Of a DNA stretch of 64,000 nucleotides, positions 33,470-47,500 are shown piece after piece. Origin of the DNA: Gonatopus flavifemur (Eukaryota > Arthropoda > Insecta > Hymenoptera > Dryinidae); contig JAFFJZ010000030.1 in the NCBI GenBank assembly GCA_018340375.1, positions 1,240,001 through 1,304,000 on the forward strand. The letters run 5' to 3'. Under the pieces are notes generated by a model. That model saw nothing but the letters and a program-made list of their open reading frames with translations. It made no database searches and had not been told where the DNA came from. Numbering within the stretch: the first letter of the stretch is position 1; every line of letters starts with the position of its first letter. Position numbers and translations under genes: made by a program.

Positions 33470-34150
33470 ACTAGTTTTCTCTCCCTAAATCTTTATGGAT
33501 CATAGAGAGAAACTTGTCTTATTTTGATCAGCTCACTTATATAAAAACAGACTGTTATACATATTAATGTATATTGATATTCATAGATGTTCCTTATTTG
33601 AATGTTAATACACCGCGATACTCAATTCTCTGTTCGTAGATTTCAGTTTCGAATCTTCATAACATTTATCACGCAAATGAACAGTTTTTTTACACTTCAC
33701 ATAAGGGACATGTTTTATAACTGAAATCAAAACCGAGCAATAATTACAGTTTGTTCAATTCTTCAAAATGAATCACCTAGAGAGAGATCGAAGTTTCTAA
33801 CTGTTCAGCCACGATATAATAAATTCGTTCATCGCAACGTCATTTATCTAGCTGACGCAAATTGATAGGCGTCAATGATACTCACCGAAAAAACGATATT
33901 CTAGGATTGAGAGGAATTCATTCTTCACTCTTCCTCTAAACCAATCCTCTTATTATAAGACTAACCCCCTCTAATTTTTAGTGACTTCATAAGATATTCT
34001 TCGTTTTAGAATAAATTCTTGAAATAAGAATATTCCCAGATCATTTTAAATAACCGCTCTGTACAAAATAATTTTGTAAATTATCTAGCCTGAGTTGTAA
34101 AATGACTTATAAATTCACAATATTCGTATAAAAGTCATTCTAAACATGAG
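33470..34150. other. No recognisable gene
   Basis: AT-rich. No frame of note before the foldback at about 34155. Confidence 0.35.
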
Positions 34151-34271
34151 AAAATTTCGAATTTGAAGAGTATTCTTGAAGTTGAAATTTTCAAATTTGA
34201 GAAAAAAGCCTTATGTTCTGAGTTGAATTTGTTGTTAGGGTGATGATAAACTTGTAGGAAGAGTTTGAAAG

Positions 34272-34514
34272 TTGGGTGGAATCTATATTGATCAGGAAAG
34301 TCCAAAACGTGTGGCAAAAGTTAGAAAATCTGTCAACTTAGCTTACGGCACATGGGTATTCTATCAGCTTTTCTTCACCAAACGAAATCTAGGCAGGAGA
34401 AATGTATCAAAATTTAGTAGAATCAAGTTGGTACAGAGTAAGAGAGGACAGATATATTCATTGAATTCTATTGGTTATTATAAAAATGTTGATAAATACG
34501 TAAAGGCTATGTAA
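34272..34514 (+). pseudogene. Conserved frame in foldback arm, function unknown
   Basis: The frame contains GGIYIDQESPKRVAKVRKSV, then NLAYGTWVFYQLF, LGRRNVSKF and SKRGQIYSLN. The opposite arm (34604-34945, minus) keeps almost the same peptide and both arms of copy 1 keep decayed versions, mostly without stops in the first half. The pattern of residues loosely recalls a small helix-turn-helix (winged-helix) domain, which is only an impression. It may be a captured or ancestral coding fragment, or simply identity maintained by arm conversion. Its first codon is not a convincing start. Confidence 0.3.
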
Positions 34515-34603
34515 GACTTAATTTGTCGTCTCTCAATATTTTTGTTCCAATAATGTTGTATCATGTTCCTACAAATGAATGTTATTATATTTATGAAACA
34601 GGT

Positions 34604-34945
34604 TCAATACACATGTTTCCTCAACCTACTAGTGAAAAGATATAAAAATGCACACAATACAAAATCATTGACCAAAAATATTGAGAGACGATAAATTAAG
34701 TCATACATAGCCTTTACGTATTTATCAACATTTTTATAATAACCAATAAAATTCAATGAATATATCTGTCCTCTCTTACTCTGTACCAACTTGATTTTAC
34801 AAAATTTTGATACATTTCTCCTGCCTAGATTTCGTTTAGTGAAGAAAAGCTGATAGAATACCCATGTGCCATAAGCTAAGTTGACAGATTTTCTAACTTT
34901 TGCCACACGATTTGGACTTTCCTGATCAATATAGATTCCACCCAA
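34604..34945 (-). pseudogene. Mirror copy of the arm frame, function unknown
   Basis: Inverted partner of the frame at 34272, extended by about 30 residues into the loop. Substitutions between the two arms include silent and conservative ones (for example K/N after ESP), but too few to judge selection. See the partner for the possible domain. Confidence 0.3.
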
Positions 34946-35599
34946 CTTTCAACCTCTCCCCACAAGTTTATCATCACCCTAACAACGAATTCAACTCAGA
35001 AAATGAGGCTTTTTCCTCAAATTTGAAAATTTCAACATGAAGAGTACTCTTCAATTTGAAAAGGAAAACCATCCGTCGAGCTGCTAGTGAATAATCCAAG
35101 TTTTTTGCAATTCATTTTGAACATTTTTTTGACATATTTTTGATCAAATGAGTTCTTCATGGCTCATATTTATTACAAAATTATTATGATCTCTGAGTTT
35201 TTGCTTAGAAGTACTGATGTAAGTATTTGAAGAAAATTCATTTTCACTGCATCAACAAATTACGATTTTTTGACATGTTACAACAGCTATGACTGATTTA
35301 CTAATTCATTTTGCACTTACTAACAGATTTTTTGATACACATTATTCAAGAAATAACCACCACACATTTCACAAAAATAATTCATCCATTTTTTGATCAC
35401 ATAAATTTAACCTCACATCTGTCAACCGAACTGCAATTTTCACACAGGCTCATAGATTATTATATTCAACCGACGGATGATTGAATTGGATGAACACGTC
35501 ACTTTAATTGATCTTTTCAAATGCATCGCGTAGGTACCGGTTTGACGGTTCAGAAAAATTATTACTGATACTGAATTTTAATAATTTGCAAGTCTAGTC

Positions 35600-35812
35600 T
35601 AGTCGGTGTAAGAACTCCGGTAACAGTTTCAACGAAAATATCTTTATATAATATGTTATTGCTGTTATTTGAAAATTTGTAACTCATCAGAATGATAAGA
35701 GAAACATTCTTAATAGTATACAGTCGGAGAAGAATATTTAAAATTCATCAATAACAACGTGTTCAAAAATATTCCCGTTAGATCTGTTACCGGACTCCTC
35801 ACACCGACTATA
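35600..35812. repeat. Foldback, about 213 bp, TAGTCGGTGT termini
   Basis: TAGTCGGTGTAAGAACTCCG then GTAACAG at the left is mirrored by CTGTTACCGGACTCCTCACA and CCGACTA at the right. If the terminal TA is a duplication, the TIR begins GTCGGTGT. Interior AT-rich. Confidence 0.7.
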
Positions 35813-38800
35813 CAATATTACTCTAATCTATGATATCAGAATTCATAACTGGCGTACAGCTGTACTGGTCAAAGCGTCATTCACTCATTAGGGTTAGGAT
35901 TTTGTGTTAGGTTCGATTCCGCGTGTAGGGCTGTGAGATTTTCGCTATTGACCCCCACAGTTTGAACGCTTGTTATCATTAAATATCTTCATTAAGATAA
36001 TTTTCACCAGGGAGTTCGATTGCTATAGAACGCGGTTCTAGCAACTGACATTGGAACATGTTTCCATACATCTATTACACATACAGTACGAGATCGACAA
36101 GGATTCCAATTAATGAATTATTTGAAATTATTTTACAATTGCTGTAATATATGGGTAGCGTTCATTTTTCTTATTTATCTCATCAATTTTAGAACTAAAC
36201 TAAGAGATTATATTCATTCATATGATAATATTATGCAAAAATGAATATTATTTCATAGTCAACTGAATCATTTATGTGCACGTTTAATATCATACGTGCG
36301 CATAAATTATTCTATGTCATACCACCACGTAATTGATATATGAAAGGGGTCATGTTTTGCAAAACATTTATCATCACGAATCCATATTCAGCTGGATATT
36401 CTGGATGTGGGAATAGTAAATATTATGAATAATTGAGGTTAACGCATAGTATCCTTGAAAAGGGAATCCTGTAGTATTCTTAAAATGAGAATACTACATG
36501 TCATTCTCAGTATAAGAGGAATGCTCACTTACAACAAGAATATATTCTTGGCGCTTATTTTAGATGCCAATGTTCTTAAAGTTAGATGCGTCCTCTCAAT
36601 CTTAGAATATGGTTTTTTCGGTGCTGAATTGTTTAATCCTCCGTTGACAATACTGAAACAAAATATCAATACCGCTTGTAATCCTGAGCGCGTAATTTCT
36701 CATCGTACAATTCACCAGTATTGTTCTCCTGTATTTTACCTGAAAAGTTTACACGAATTTTCCATCGTGTCATGGAACTAATTTTATTTATTATACCTTG
36801 ATTGAGGGAAGCGTTTCCTGACATGTTTCTGATGGTAGCTCTAACCGTCACAATAAGGCTTATCAGGATCAAAGTTTACCAGGTTCAGGGAATGAATTTC
36901 TAGTCGGGTAGGAGGTCGAAACAGACGTCTCAGGCTTCTCTCTGATCAATTATAAATTCTTATCAACTATAGTAAGATTTGTAAACGTCACCACAATTTG
37001 TCGTACATACTATAATCCAATTGGCTTGGTTATAGAACTCCCTTGAGTGGTCTTCAATCTCTTCACCGATCCAATTTCATGATTTCCCGTTACCTTCTTC
37101 AAAGCTCCCACTTTACGTGTTGAATTATCTGTTCTCTGTTATCTCTGCTCATGGTGGTTCAGTTACTGTGTTATTCCGACAAACAATACGTGTTCTATCA
37201 ATCGATCTTTCCTTTAGCTATAGATTGTTCCTTTGTCCTTGACGTTTTTGGAATCATACGAATCGTGTTCTTTGTACTCTCATTCCACTGTTCAAATTTT
37301 CCTGATGTTTTTATATATATTTGACAATTTATACTAAAAAAGGTTCGTTGGGAGTATAAAAACACCGAAATTCATAGGAAATTTATATGAAGGGAAATAA
37401 TATCTTCGCTGGGAAGAGCAAGAACATTCTGTATCTAATTTTTCAAGTAGAATAGCCTATTCAAAGTATTGGAAAGAGTAGAACACTGGTAGAAATTTGT
37501 CTGTGACAAAAGGATGGAACTGAGCGAGGGGACGTTGCAGCGTGAATCTATTCGAAAATGAAGTCTCAATATAATTATACTTTAACTGGGTTCCGATATA
37601 GATATGGAACCGTATCGTTACAATAGAATCGATTCGATCTTGAAAGAAGTAGTAAAAAGGAGAAAGAATAATGCTCTCATACCATTTATGAAAGTACAGT
37701 TCCTCTTGGTAAGAAGTTTTGAAGACGAGCTCAGGCGATTCCATTAAGGATGTTAGCAGTTTATTGGAATTAAATTAATCGAAACTGTTCAAAAGTGGAA
37801 AGAGGAGAGGTAAAGTGGGATAAGGATAAAAAGGAGCAGGAAACGAGAAAAAAAAGAAGAGTTTTCTGTTTGGGAGATAAGAATAAATCTTTCTCGTGCT
37901 CGATGAATGTTCGATTTCCACGTGTTGCGCGTATGATTATATCTATAACTTGATATATAATATCAGAAAGAAAGAGAGTCTTCCAATTGATTCCGAATCG
38001 AAACTCTTTCCTTGGAAGAACAGCATTTTGAAGAATGTATATTTGTTGCATTACGAGGCAGGCGTGGATACGCGTTATACAAATCTATGATAAAAATCAA
38101 ATGCATGTGGAATGTTATTCGTTGCCACTGGACACAGTATACAAAGAGAGGATGCGCTAAGCAGAAACGTTTGCCGTAACATTAATGTATCAGTGTTGCA
38201 TGATCAAATACGATAATGAAGAGGCTCGTTTATTCGTATCCGCGGTATAGCATACACATGAACAAAGATGGAATGAGTTGTTAGGATGGGATGTTGAGTT
38301 CCCCTCCAGCACGTAGGGAATTGTGACGAACGCACAGAGAGATGAAAACGGTAACTCAAATCAAACATCCACCGTTCATCGAGTACATGGACTGTAGTAA
38401 TGTTGCCTATATGTGTTGTATTCCACTGCGCTACGCGTCATTATACATTCGTATGTACCGGTATACATCAACGTACTCTACACGTATTCGGAATCTCTTC
38501 GTACGAAACGACCGAGTTCATCTTGTTTCGAAGCGTCAGCACGGAGGTCATTACTCCGCCACGTTGTTGTCTGTATTTATATATAAATGAATTGCATCTC
38601 AATATATTGATTCAAATTTATATTCGATTCATTCAGAGGTTCTTGGAACCGTCTTGATTCGAGAAAATGATGAATCAATTCAGTCCACATCAATCGTTTA
38701 TCAGGGAAGCGAAGTAGTCGAAAGAGGCAAAAAGTCAACATCGATGTTGGTAATTTCGCGATTCGAAGACATAGAGATGATTATCGATAAATTGTGCTTC

Positions 38801-40945
38801 GTCCTACTTTTTTTTTCTTCCTTTCACAAACCCTTGGCAATTTAGAAAATTGCTAAACGAGAGAAGTTATTCAGAATGAACTTGTATAATACATATTCTG
38901 TAATTTAATAAACCCAGTGTCCCCTTCTCGATTTCTTTCGAAGGAAAAAGGAGAGGAATGTTCTGAAACTTCTTTAAATTACCATAAATTTGTGAAGAAA
39001 AGAGGATTGTGTTGAATTCATCGATGATTGTACCTTGATCTGGCTTTTAAATTTCAAGAATAAATTGGATTTATTCTTCTTTCTTGGAACGTTTCTCTCA
39101 AGTCAACTCTCTAATGAGGATTGAACGCTAATTAAGCGTGAATACATATATATCTTCATAAATTTCACGAGAAACTGGAGTTTCAAGATAATGCAGGATA
39201 ATTTATTTGCTTATTCAAATATTTTATTCAATTTGTTACACGTACCAATTGTTCCTCGAGAAAATTCGCCTTTAGCGGCACGATGAAAATCTCCATTCTT
39301 TCTTTATGATTCATGGAACAAACAAGGAACACATATGTGTACAAAGATAGAAGCCATTACGATGGAAATTAGAGCGTGCAAGATTTTTCACAGCTGCGGA
39401 ATTGAAAGTTTGAGGTAACGTTGTCTAAAATTAGGAAAGCTATGATGAAAATATATGAAAAAAGTGGCTGGCTCTTTGTAATTCTCTGTGCATGAATCAT
39501 GAAGAGAGGGTGTTTTAACTCATACCTTCTACGAAGAGTGCTCCGATGAGTTTTCGATAATCCCTCTCCTCCGTTCAAGATTATATTTCTTACGCATGAT
39601 TGATATATTCGTTTGAGGAATTTTATGAAATTCACGGCATTCTTTACACCAAAGTATTGGGAAATTCCGGTTCAAGTTTCGTGTTTTTCGAGTGAAATAT
39701 GTGTGAAATTATGGCTCCGTGAAATACATGGAAACTCTTGTTTGTATATGCATTAGAATGAAGTAGTCGTCAAAGTGTAGGGTCCTCTGGATGTATAACA
39801 GCTTATTCGGAGGATGCACCGGGTGAAGTGCACTATATTGCGGCACGTTTGTGGCTTGAATATGTCGCCTTGTTGGCTGCTTCGCCGGCGAGATATTCAT
39901 AGAAGAGAAAATTCACGGAACTCTAAAGCAAGCGTCCTATTCGTTGTAAATCCCATAAAGATCCAGAGAGACTTCAGAGGGAAAGAGGAAAAGAGAAAAG
40001 AGGAGAGATGGATGACTCGATAGAGGAAGCAAAGCCATGATATTTTTAACTTTACTGTCGCAAAAAACTATGGTTATTTATAGACAGTGGTTTAGTGGGG
40101 TCTGTTTCGGAGTGTGTAATAGAGGTGCAAGTAAGGAACGCGTGGTTCTCTGCTTTTTACCCTGAAATGCAATAGCGTACCGAGTTACAAACGAAAGCTT
40201 CCAAAATAAGTCTACATTTATGTTCATTTCCAATTACACGGACTGTGGATAATATACCGAGAAATTTACCTCCAATCCGAAAGCCTAAGGATATTCAATT
40301 CGTACAAATTTTAATGTCTGTGGAATTATAAATTAATACCACTCGCATGACTCGAAAGTTCCAATAGAATTCGCTTATTATGAATTACGTATTCCAATGT
40401 TATATTTATGGGAAATTCTACTTGAATTGATATCGGTGGTGAAAATATGGAATATCATATAATTTAATCCTACATTGTAGTCTTTTCTCGTCATTCTAGT
40501 TTCCACGTTTTCATGGCACTCGCAAAAACTCCAGCTTTCAGTCTTCCGCCGGTTGAATTTGATTTAACTTTTCAATGTACAATTGAAATTTCCATGAGAA
40601 CACTTTCACGTTGAGAATATATTGAATATTTATTTCCGATAAGACAAAGAAGCAGAGCAAATGGAAATGGATGACCTCGACAGCTACGTTTATGCAAAAA
40701 TATTCAAATTTAATTATGGAATATTGCATTCGTCTTACCTTTGATACCCATAATTCGTTGCTGTTGTATGAAAATGTAGAGGATCAAAGATGACCAGTCT
40801 TGTCCATTATGAAATTCAAGCTCCTGAAACATGAAAAAATCAGGAGTGAGTTGTTTCATAAATTAAATTCATTTCTATTGAATTCAAAATAGATCGAGGG
40901 AGTTATTTACATGGAAAAACAGGAATATTTGCAGCAACTGCTGAC
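35813..40945. other. Repeat-poor block, no recognisable gene
   Basis: No foldback or known element was found over 5 kb. Open frames of 60-126 codons (for example 36455-36781 plus, 37457-37744 minus, 37770-38051 minus, 38342-38657 plus, 39369-39635 minus) contain no motif I know. CpG is locally less depleted around 38250-38560. It could be intron or intergenic host DNA; short exons cannot be excluded without transcript data. Confidence 0.4.
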
Positions 40946-40950
40946 GTGAT

Positions 40951-41140
40951 TGATTTTTGATCATCTACGAAGGTAGTTACGGTAACTATTTCGTTAATCA
41001 TCTAAGGTTAATACAATAGTTGCTCTAACTAACGTAATTGGCTCGTAATTAACTATTGTGTTAGTTGTGCCAACTGACGTGTTACTTGTCCTGACTACAA
41101 AGTAATTGCCGTAATTACTTCCGTGGATGATGAAAAATCG
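40951..41140. repeat. Foldback, about 190 bp
   Basis: TGATTTTTGATCATCTACGA then AGGTAGTTACGGTAA at the left is mirrored by TTACTTCCGTGGATGATGAA and AAATCG at the right. The centre has TAACTATTG words in both orientations. The only clear element in the 36-47.8 kb block. Confidence 0.55.
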
Positions 41141-43290
41141 ATTGCATATTTTAATAGAAATCCTTCTAGTCATTTTCTAAGCCGTTACAAGCCCTAGAGA
41201 ATGATTAAAGTGATTTCTGGTAGAGGTAAGTGCTCTAGCGCAACATTACAAAACTCCTGAAAAGAAAACTCAAGACTCTCGTAAATTCTAAATTCCAACT
41301 AAATTTGTTTCTCTTTCAACTTTCATATTCAACATCCTCACGTATGGTATAAATCAAATACTATCTGTAACAGGGAATCGGAGACGACGTAAATCCATCC
41401 AAGTTTTCGGAATACATTAATTTCACATCCCTGTTATCACACATCACTTTTCACTTTCATTTCAAGTTTTTACACAGTTTCAACTGTTGACTTTTATATC
41501 GCCGTTATATACCTCAATTCCTCTTCCGCTCATCGAGTATGTGTTGCAGTTTTCACTTTGAATCTCACGTGTAATCTTTTCTTGTCCATCGTTTCATATC
41601 ACAATGTACTTCACTTAACGATTCATCTCTCCGCTTCATACCCTGGTATTTATATTCATACCTCATACAATTTGATTCAGTCGTTTTTTTTTTTTCTCGT
41701 CCCCCTTTCACGCTGACTTGTGGATCCTATCTACCTTTGCACCCTCTCCAACCCATTCGCAACTACAATTTCACAATTTTCTTGCCTCTTCATGTTCAGG
41801 CGTCATTCTTTCATCATAGACCTGTATCGATTCTCCTTTGTTAAAATTGAGACTCGTGAATGCATATTCCTATCTCACGCGTGTTCATTCAACGTTTTAA
41901 CCACTACAGCATGACATTGAGACGACATCTCCATTCTTCGCATTCGAGCTTCACATTTTTTTCTAAAGTTCATATTCCCAGTTCAGTACTTTACATCCAG
42001 TGCTACAAAGATACACTTTGGAGCGTGGAATCGATATGTTTTTGATCCATTCGCTTCGAGTTCAATAACACGATTCCGTTCCTTCGATACTACAATATCA
42101 TACAATAATCCTTCAGGATTGACGCTGTCATCTAGACGCTTCATCCCTTTTTCACGCTGCAACAATTGGAATTCTCATTTCCGCGAGAGAGAAAAGTGAA
42201 TTTGATTTCGAAGACGTATAATCGAATACACCATATTTAGGGAAACAAATTGCATTCTCATGGCAAGAGACTTTCATTCTGTCCTCTCTCTTCTCATATT
42301 TACATGATAAATCAATTGATGGGAGGGAACGACGCGAAGAGGACAAGATAATAAAAATCGAGATTTCTCGCTATATACGTATACGAGGCTTGCATGTGTT
42401 TGACTAATTTGAGTATAGAAATGCACGTCACGTACTCCCTTTCACGCGTCACTCCCATACTTGCATTGAATGCACTCGAGAGTGAGAAGAGGCGAATAAG
42501 GAGACGAGTAAACGAACTGGATAGCCATTAAGGGACATTTCATTAACTCGATTGGTTAATTGACTTTATCGAAGCACTTAGGTTGGCTCGGTTAATTGAC
42601 AAAAGAATTTCTGGTTTCTCTTTGGCGGTACGAAGTTCACCACGAATAGACAAACTCACGAGAAGAAGTAAACAAGGAAATTCGGTTTCACAAGTTCTTT
42701 GACTTATATTCTCTTCGCTTCTTTTCTTCCTCGGCTTCTTATATTTTTACAAATGGTATAAACGAGTACTTGGCTTTAGTACCTATTACTTAAGAGGACT
42801 TGAGAAAAGAAATAATACGTTTATAGAAGATATTCCAGAAGCTCTTCCAGTTCAGAATATGTATCTTCGACGTGGTATGTATGAACGTATACGTATTCAT
42901 CTACAAACATGTATTCTACGTAAAAGTTGAGATGAAGTTACCGACATTCAATTCACAAGACCAGTGTCAGATCTTGAGTACAAGGGATGATCTAAAATTC
43001 TATTAGGATCAAGTGTGAAACTTGAGAAGAGTATAAATATGGAGTTACAACTACATAAAAAGAGGAGAAAGAAGGAAGGGAGTGGGATGGGATGAGGAAG
43101 AACAATCGATGATCCAAAGAAATAGCGAAATAGAACTCACAGCAGGGATATTAAGTGCGATCAGAAAGTACCCTTCGTTTTTTCATCCCCTTTTTCTTAT
43201 GGGCTTGATTGGACAATTGCCAATTTGAAAATTTCACTACACAGGATAATTCCAGCATCTGTGTAGTAAGACGTGAAGTTTGATTTCTCA
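41141..43290. other. Repeat-poor DNA, no recognisable gene
   Basis: Short frames on both strands at 41720-42346 overlap one another and show no motif. Pyrimidine-rich stretches occur at 41680-41780 and 42700-42750. Confidence 0.35.
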
Positions 43291-43299
43291 GTCGATGAG

Positions 43300-43880
43300 G
43301 CCACGAAATAAGGAGGCGCGAATTTAAAGATTTCCTTTCCTCCCTCGATCTGTGACTTCAGAATTGCGAGAACGAGGGTAGTAGAAAGAGGAGTGAGTGG
43401 TAGTAGTAGCCGAAGGGGTGAATTCAGTTCGTGAGTCGAGATCCATTCGCAAACTCCCGAATCAATTTCCGCCGTAGTCCCATTAACGATCGGGGGCTTG
43501 TGTATAGCACTACCGTCTGCGTTATTCCCGAAGGAAGGTCGTACGCGAGAATTGGAGCTGATTCGGAAAAGAGGATGAAGAGAAGAAGCAAGGGATGGAA
43601 GGGCAAGAGAAAAGAGGTAGGTTGGGAATCAGAGTGATGGTGATGGTTTACCCCGAAGCCACCACGACCCTTCGCGAATTTATTCGCACGAACGCCCCGG
43701 ACGTCGCCGAGGAATTCCATTAATCGATGCGAAGGCACTTGTGAGAGAGGAGACGTTCCTGCTACCCTCGGGATAGAAGCTCGACCGCTTTTATAAATGG
43801 TGGCGGGCACGCCGTTTAAGCTCGGATTTATACGGGTACGATCTCTTCTTTGCTCGCGATGAGGTGAATCTTGACGTTGG
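43300..43880. other. CpG- and GC-richer patch, possible host exon or promoter
   Basis: Clearly richer in G+C and in CpG than its surroundings (for example CTCCCGAATC, ACGATCGGGG, GGTCGTACGCGAG, CACGCCGTTTAAGC). It contains the longest non-transposon frame of the repeat-poor block (43424-43810, minus, 128 residues), which has a histidine run and a hydrophobic stretch but matches no family I know. Local composition alone suggests functional host sequence such as a 5' exon or CpG-rich promoter. Unproven. Confidence 0.3.
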
Positions 43881-44290
43881 AGTTGGAGGTAGTCTCAACA
43901 TTTGTCCGCACGATACTCCGTTTTTTGAAGGAAAGAGAATCAAATTTCACTTGGAGTGTGGTTTATGAGAAGAAAATTGTCAAAATAATCTTGTTGAGAA
44001 GTGTGAGGAACAGCGAAACGCGTCCCAAAGGCTGGTTGGATAGCTCTGATTTGGAAATTTGATTATAAGTTGTGAGATATTTGTGAATATGAAATCGTGT
44101 TGACATGGAAGAAATTTCCCATTAGGTGAGGTTCGGTTGAAGTAGGATTTGTCGATGTAGAGAGATTAATCCCATCGAGTCATAGGTGATCGAGTTGGAA
44201 TTTGATGCGTGGTTGAGAGGATACTTGATTTCATAAGCGTTCAAGATTCATGCATGATGTCCAAATAAATGTTTCGCTGAATAAGAGAGC

Positions 44291-44302
44291 GTGTATTTGT
44301 GT

Positions 44303-44333
<31 letters not shown>

Positions 44334-44335
44334 AA
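44291..44335. repeat. (GT)n microsatellite
   Basis: About 20 GT units with a few GC interruptions (GTGCGTGTGCGTGTGTGT). A simple sequence repeat, useful as a polymorphic marker if anything. Confidence 0.95.
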
Positions 44336-44465
44336 AATGCTGGATTGAAATTAAAAGAAGACCGGTAGATGGATCGTTGCTTTCCACGGCTGTCAGTTAC
44401 TATCGTCAGATATCAAGTACAATACATCAATTTCACGTAGGTATATCTATCCCTAGCATGTATAT

Positions 44466-44545
44466 ACCATGGGGCCCACCCCGGGCCAGCATGGGTCCCA
44501 TCCTGCCAATATGGGCCCAAGACTGGGCCAGAATGGGACCAAAAT
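44466..44545. repeat. GC-rich short palindromic cluster
   Basis: GGGGCCCACCCCGGGCCAGC then CATGGGTCCCATCCTG and ATGGGCCCAAGACTGGGCCA in 80 bp of otherwise AT-rich DNA. GGGCCC and TGGGACC words occur in both orientations, so it can fold. Similar words lie at 16030-16210. Unassigned. Confidence 0.4.
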
Positions 44546-44549
44546 TCTT

Positions 44550-47500
44550 ACACGCTGAGGATGTATAAGCGCATCGCAGAATGAATCTACTGGGAGACTT
44601 TTCATCAATTCTTTTATTCGTGCATCTTTTTCATTCCCAGCGTCCGTAGTTACATCCCTCCTTTGTTGTGTTTTTACATATTGAATAGATTCAAAGGTGA
44701 ACTATGTCATTCACAGTTTTGAAAGTATATTCCTTTCGTAAGAGGAACTTTTCTTTTGTAAATGAGACATTGTGAAGTTCTGTGTTTTTATTTCTTTTTA
44801 CACATTATGCGTTTCAGTTCATGTTGCGCTTGATGAATTTCTCATATTTGTTGGTCACTGATGAATCAGTCACGATAATTCCCCATGAATATTATTTTTA
44901 AGAATCATATATTTTATTGAGAAATTTTCATTTAGATTAGATATTTTCTATTGACTCAACCTTTCCTCGCTATCAAAATGATAACCTTTCATAATGAATA
45001 TGGAGTTTTGATGCTCTGTGTTAGATGCGATGATGTTCTATGCATTTTTATGAACTTCTCAATGTCGCTAGTTTCACAATTAAGGTTAGGCACGTACATT
45101 TGCATAATTATCAACTTATCATGATCATCCTGTCCACATATAATCAACCTGTTGCCTTATGCGTTCATCCTCATTCCTACTTGCACGCTCTTCCTTTTCA
45201 TCATCATATTATAATCTCCGCACTCTGCTCATTTCATGACACTGACTCAGATTCAGTTCTTAATCTGAAACTTTATGTTTGAAAACGTTGAGATCAGTAC
45301 TGTTCGCATCAGGACGTTGTAGGTAATTTTAAACATTAAAAATTATGCCCTAATATTCCTCTTTTTTAATACACATATTCATCGTGTGCTTTGTGCGGAG
45401 GAATAAAGAAAATTAAGGACTGGTTCGAAGCTATCGAACACTCGAACTGCATCCCTTATGGAGTCTGGAGTGCAGGGTTTTGTGTAACAGGGTCTTTATT
45501 CATGACCTTTGATGCACTTATTCCTGGAGTTCAACTTGAAAGTTCATCGACATTCGTCACCTCTGCGATAAAACGCATAAGAATTATAGGATAGAGAGAA
45601 AAGCCATAGCGTGAAATTTTAGGAATTCATTCATGCTTCTTCAATTCTCTATTAAATAAACAAATCCTGATTGGATGCGATTGGTCCAGGATTGCCAAGT
45701 TTTTTGAAATAATTTTATAAAATTCAGCGCTTGTAGGGAAAAACATCCACAAAAGAGTCTATGATCCATTGAAGAACTATGACGAACATTTTGAGTAATG
45801 ATTCATAGAGACCTGACAGAATTATTTGAAATCAGAATTAAATGTCGATGATTTTATGGAGAATGAATTTCTTCGATATGAACTAAGATTGCCATACATC
45901 ATTCTACTGGAGTGGAAGATTTTTTAGAACAGCTAATCAATTTATGCGAACTTTCTATGATCTCATGGATTTAATTTAAATTTTCACATTCAGTCCTGAT
46001 TTTAGTCAAGTCTTTCTAACGACCAGATTCTGATGATAGTCAATCGTTACCACTCTTGCCAGGATCCGAGTGAAGTCGAGGTTGACCCCACTAGGTCTAG
46101 GGGATGAATGTCTAGTCTAAAAAGAATATATTTGAATAGTAATAAACAATGTGTATGCGATATTCGACTACGATGAGTATATTCTTTGATTCCATTGAAA
46201 GAAAATTCAGAATCAAATTGAAGAACGTTTTCTTCTCAACTGGATCACCTCGGTTATAATACTCCGACATCGCCTCAATGCATGTAGTTCCATCTCCTGT
46301 TGCATATAAACGTATGGAACAGAATAAGTAAGATTCATTGCCAATTCACTCAGCACGCGAAAGTTTGTAATCCCCGAAGAGATATATCCGCTTGTTAAGA
46401 ATTTCATTTAAGATTTCTACGGTACCATTGCGATGATTAAAATATGGAGAAGTAAGAGCTGGTGAAAGATCTGACGTTCCCGAGTCATTTCCACATTGTG
46501 AATTTATGAAATTTTATTTTGTATCGTTCAGTTCTTCCCCACAGGAATCCGTATGATACAAATGATGAAGTAGAAACAAATGGAAGAATTCATGATATTC
46601 TAGAAATGGATATAAGTGAATGCGAGATTTGGTTGTTTGTTACGTTTTGCTTTTAGATTTTTTGAAAAGTGTAGATTTCGTGTGTACATGGTTAATTCGA
46701 ATATGCATATTTTGAGTATCTCCTCCAGTGCTCAATTTATCTCTAAATCGACTGGGGAGTGGATTTGAGGAGAGGAAGAGAACGGTCCGGAGCCGATTGT
46801 TTCTCCGACTGTTGTCCCAAAGTAGAAATTTCGCGTGGAAATTGTATGAGGTCTCGCTAGTTCTCCCGAATACTTGTCCATTTTCTAGCTAGTAGAAACT
46901 AGCGTAGGCCCACCTAGTCTTGAATTATTGGAAGTAAATTCCCACAACTCCTTTGAACGTCGTATGGAACATTCTTCAAATTTTTCTATTCAAAGAACGC
47001 TATTGGATTCAGTGATTAATGAAATTCATTACAAACCAAAACCCCTGTCTTGTATATTTTTTCAATGATAGATCAGGATGCCACTATGAGTAGAATCAGT
47101 GAAATTTAAGGAAGGTCCAATACTGTATGAAGTCTCTGTTTTACTGTAAAAGACTTGATAAATTCGCCAGAAAATGGTCGGTAGTTCAGGCAGCAATTAA
47201 CCTGGAGAAAGACTCGGTTAAAATTACCGGTATTTGGGTATTTACTTAGAAAATTGTGGTGAATATAGCGATTTTCCGATGATTTCACCATTGAATGCAC
47301 TGAATTTACTAAACATGTGAAGACTTCCATCCAATATGATCAGGTTGATTGCTTCTCGATAATTTTGGAGAAAAATATCAAAATTATTTTCACAGCTTAT
47401 TGTAAAAATCCAGGTGGGAATTCACCTATTCATTCGAAACCCATGATGAATATTTCATATCTATAGAAAAAAAATAGGAATTTACGTAAGAAATCTTGGA

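Larger units (their letters stand above)
34155..35560. mobile_element. Large foldback element, copy 2
   Basis: 34155-34560 and 34580-35060 are inverted copies. The region to the right (35100-35560) has no partner on the left here but matches both outer flanks of copy 1 (13010-13300 inverted, 14340-14565 direct), ending at AGGTACCGGTTT. Copy 2 is therefore truncated at its left. The arms carry the mirrored frames annotated separately. Confidence 0.7.

Noticed and set aside
43424..43810. 128-residue minus-strand frame as a host gene
   Set aside because: No recognisable domain, no splice context I can defend, and a second frame on the other strand over the same bases. Recorded only as a CpG-rich patch.
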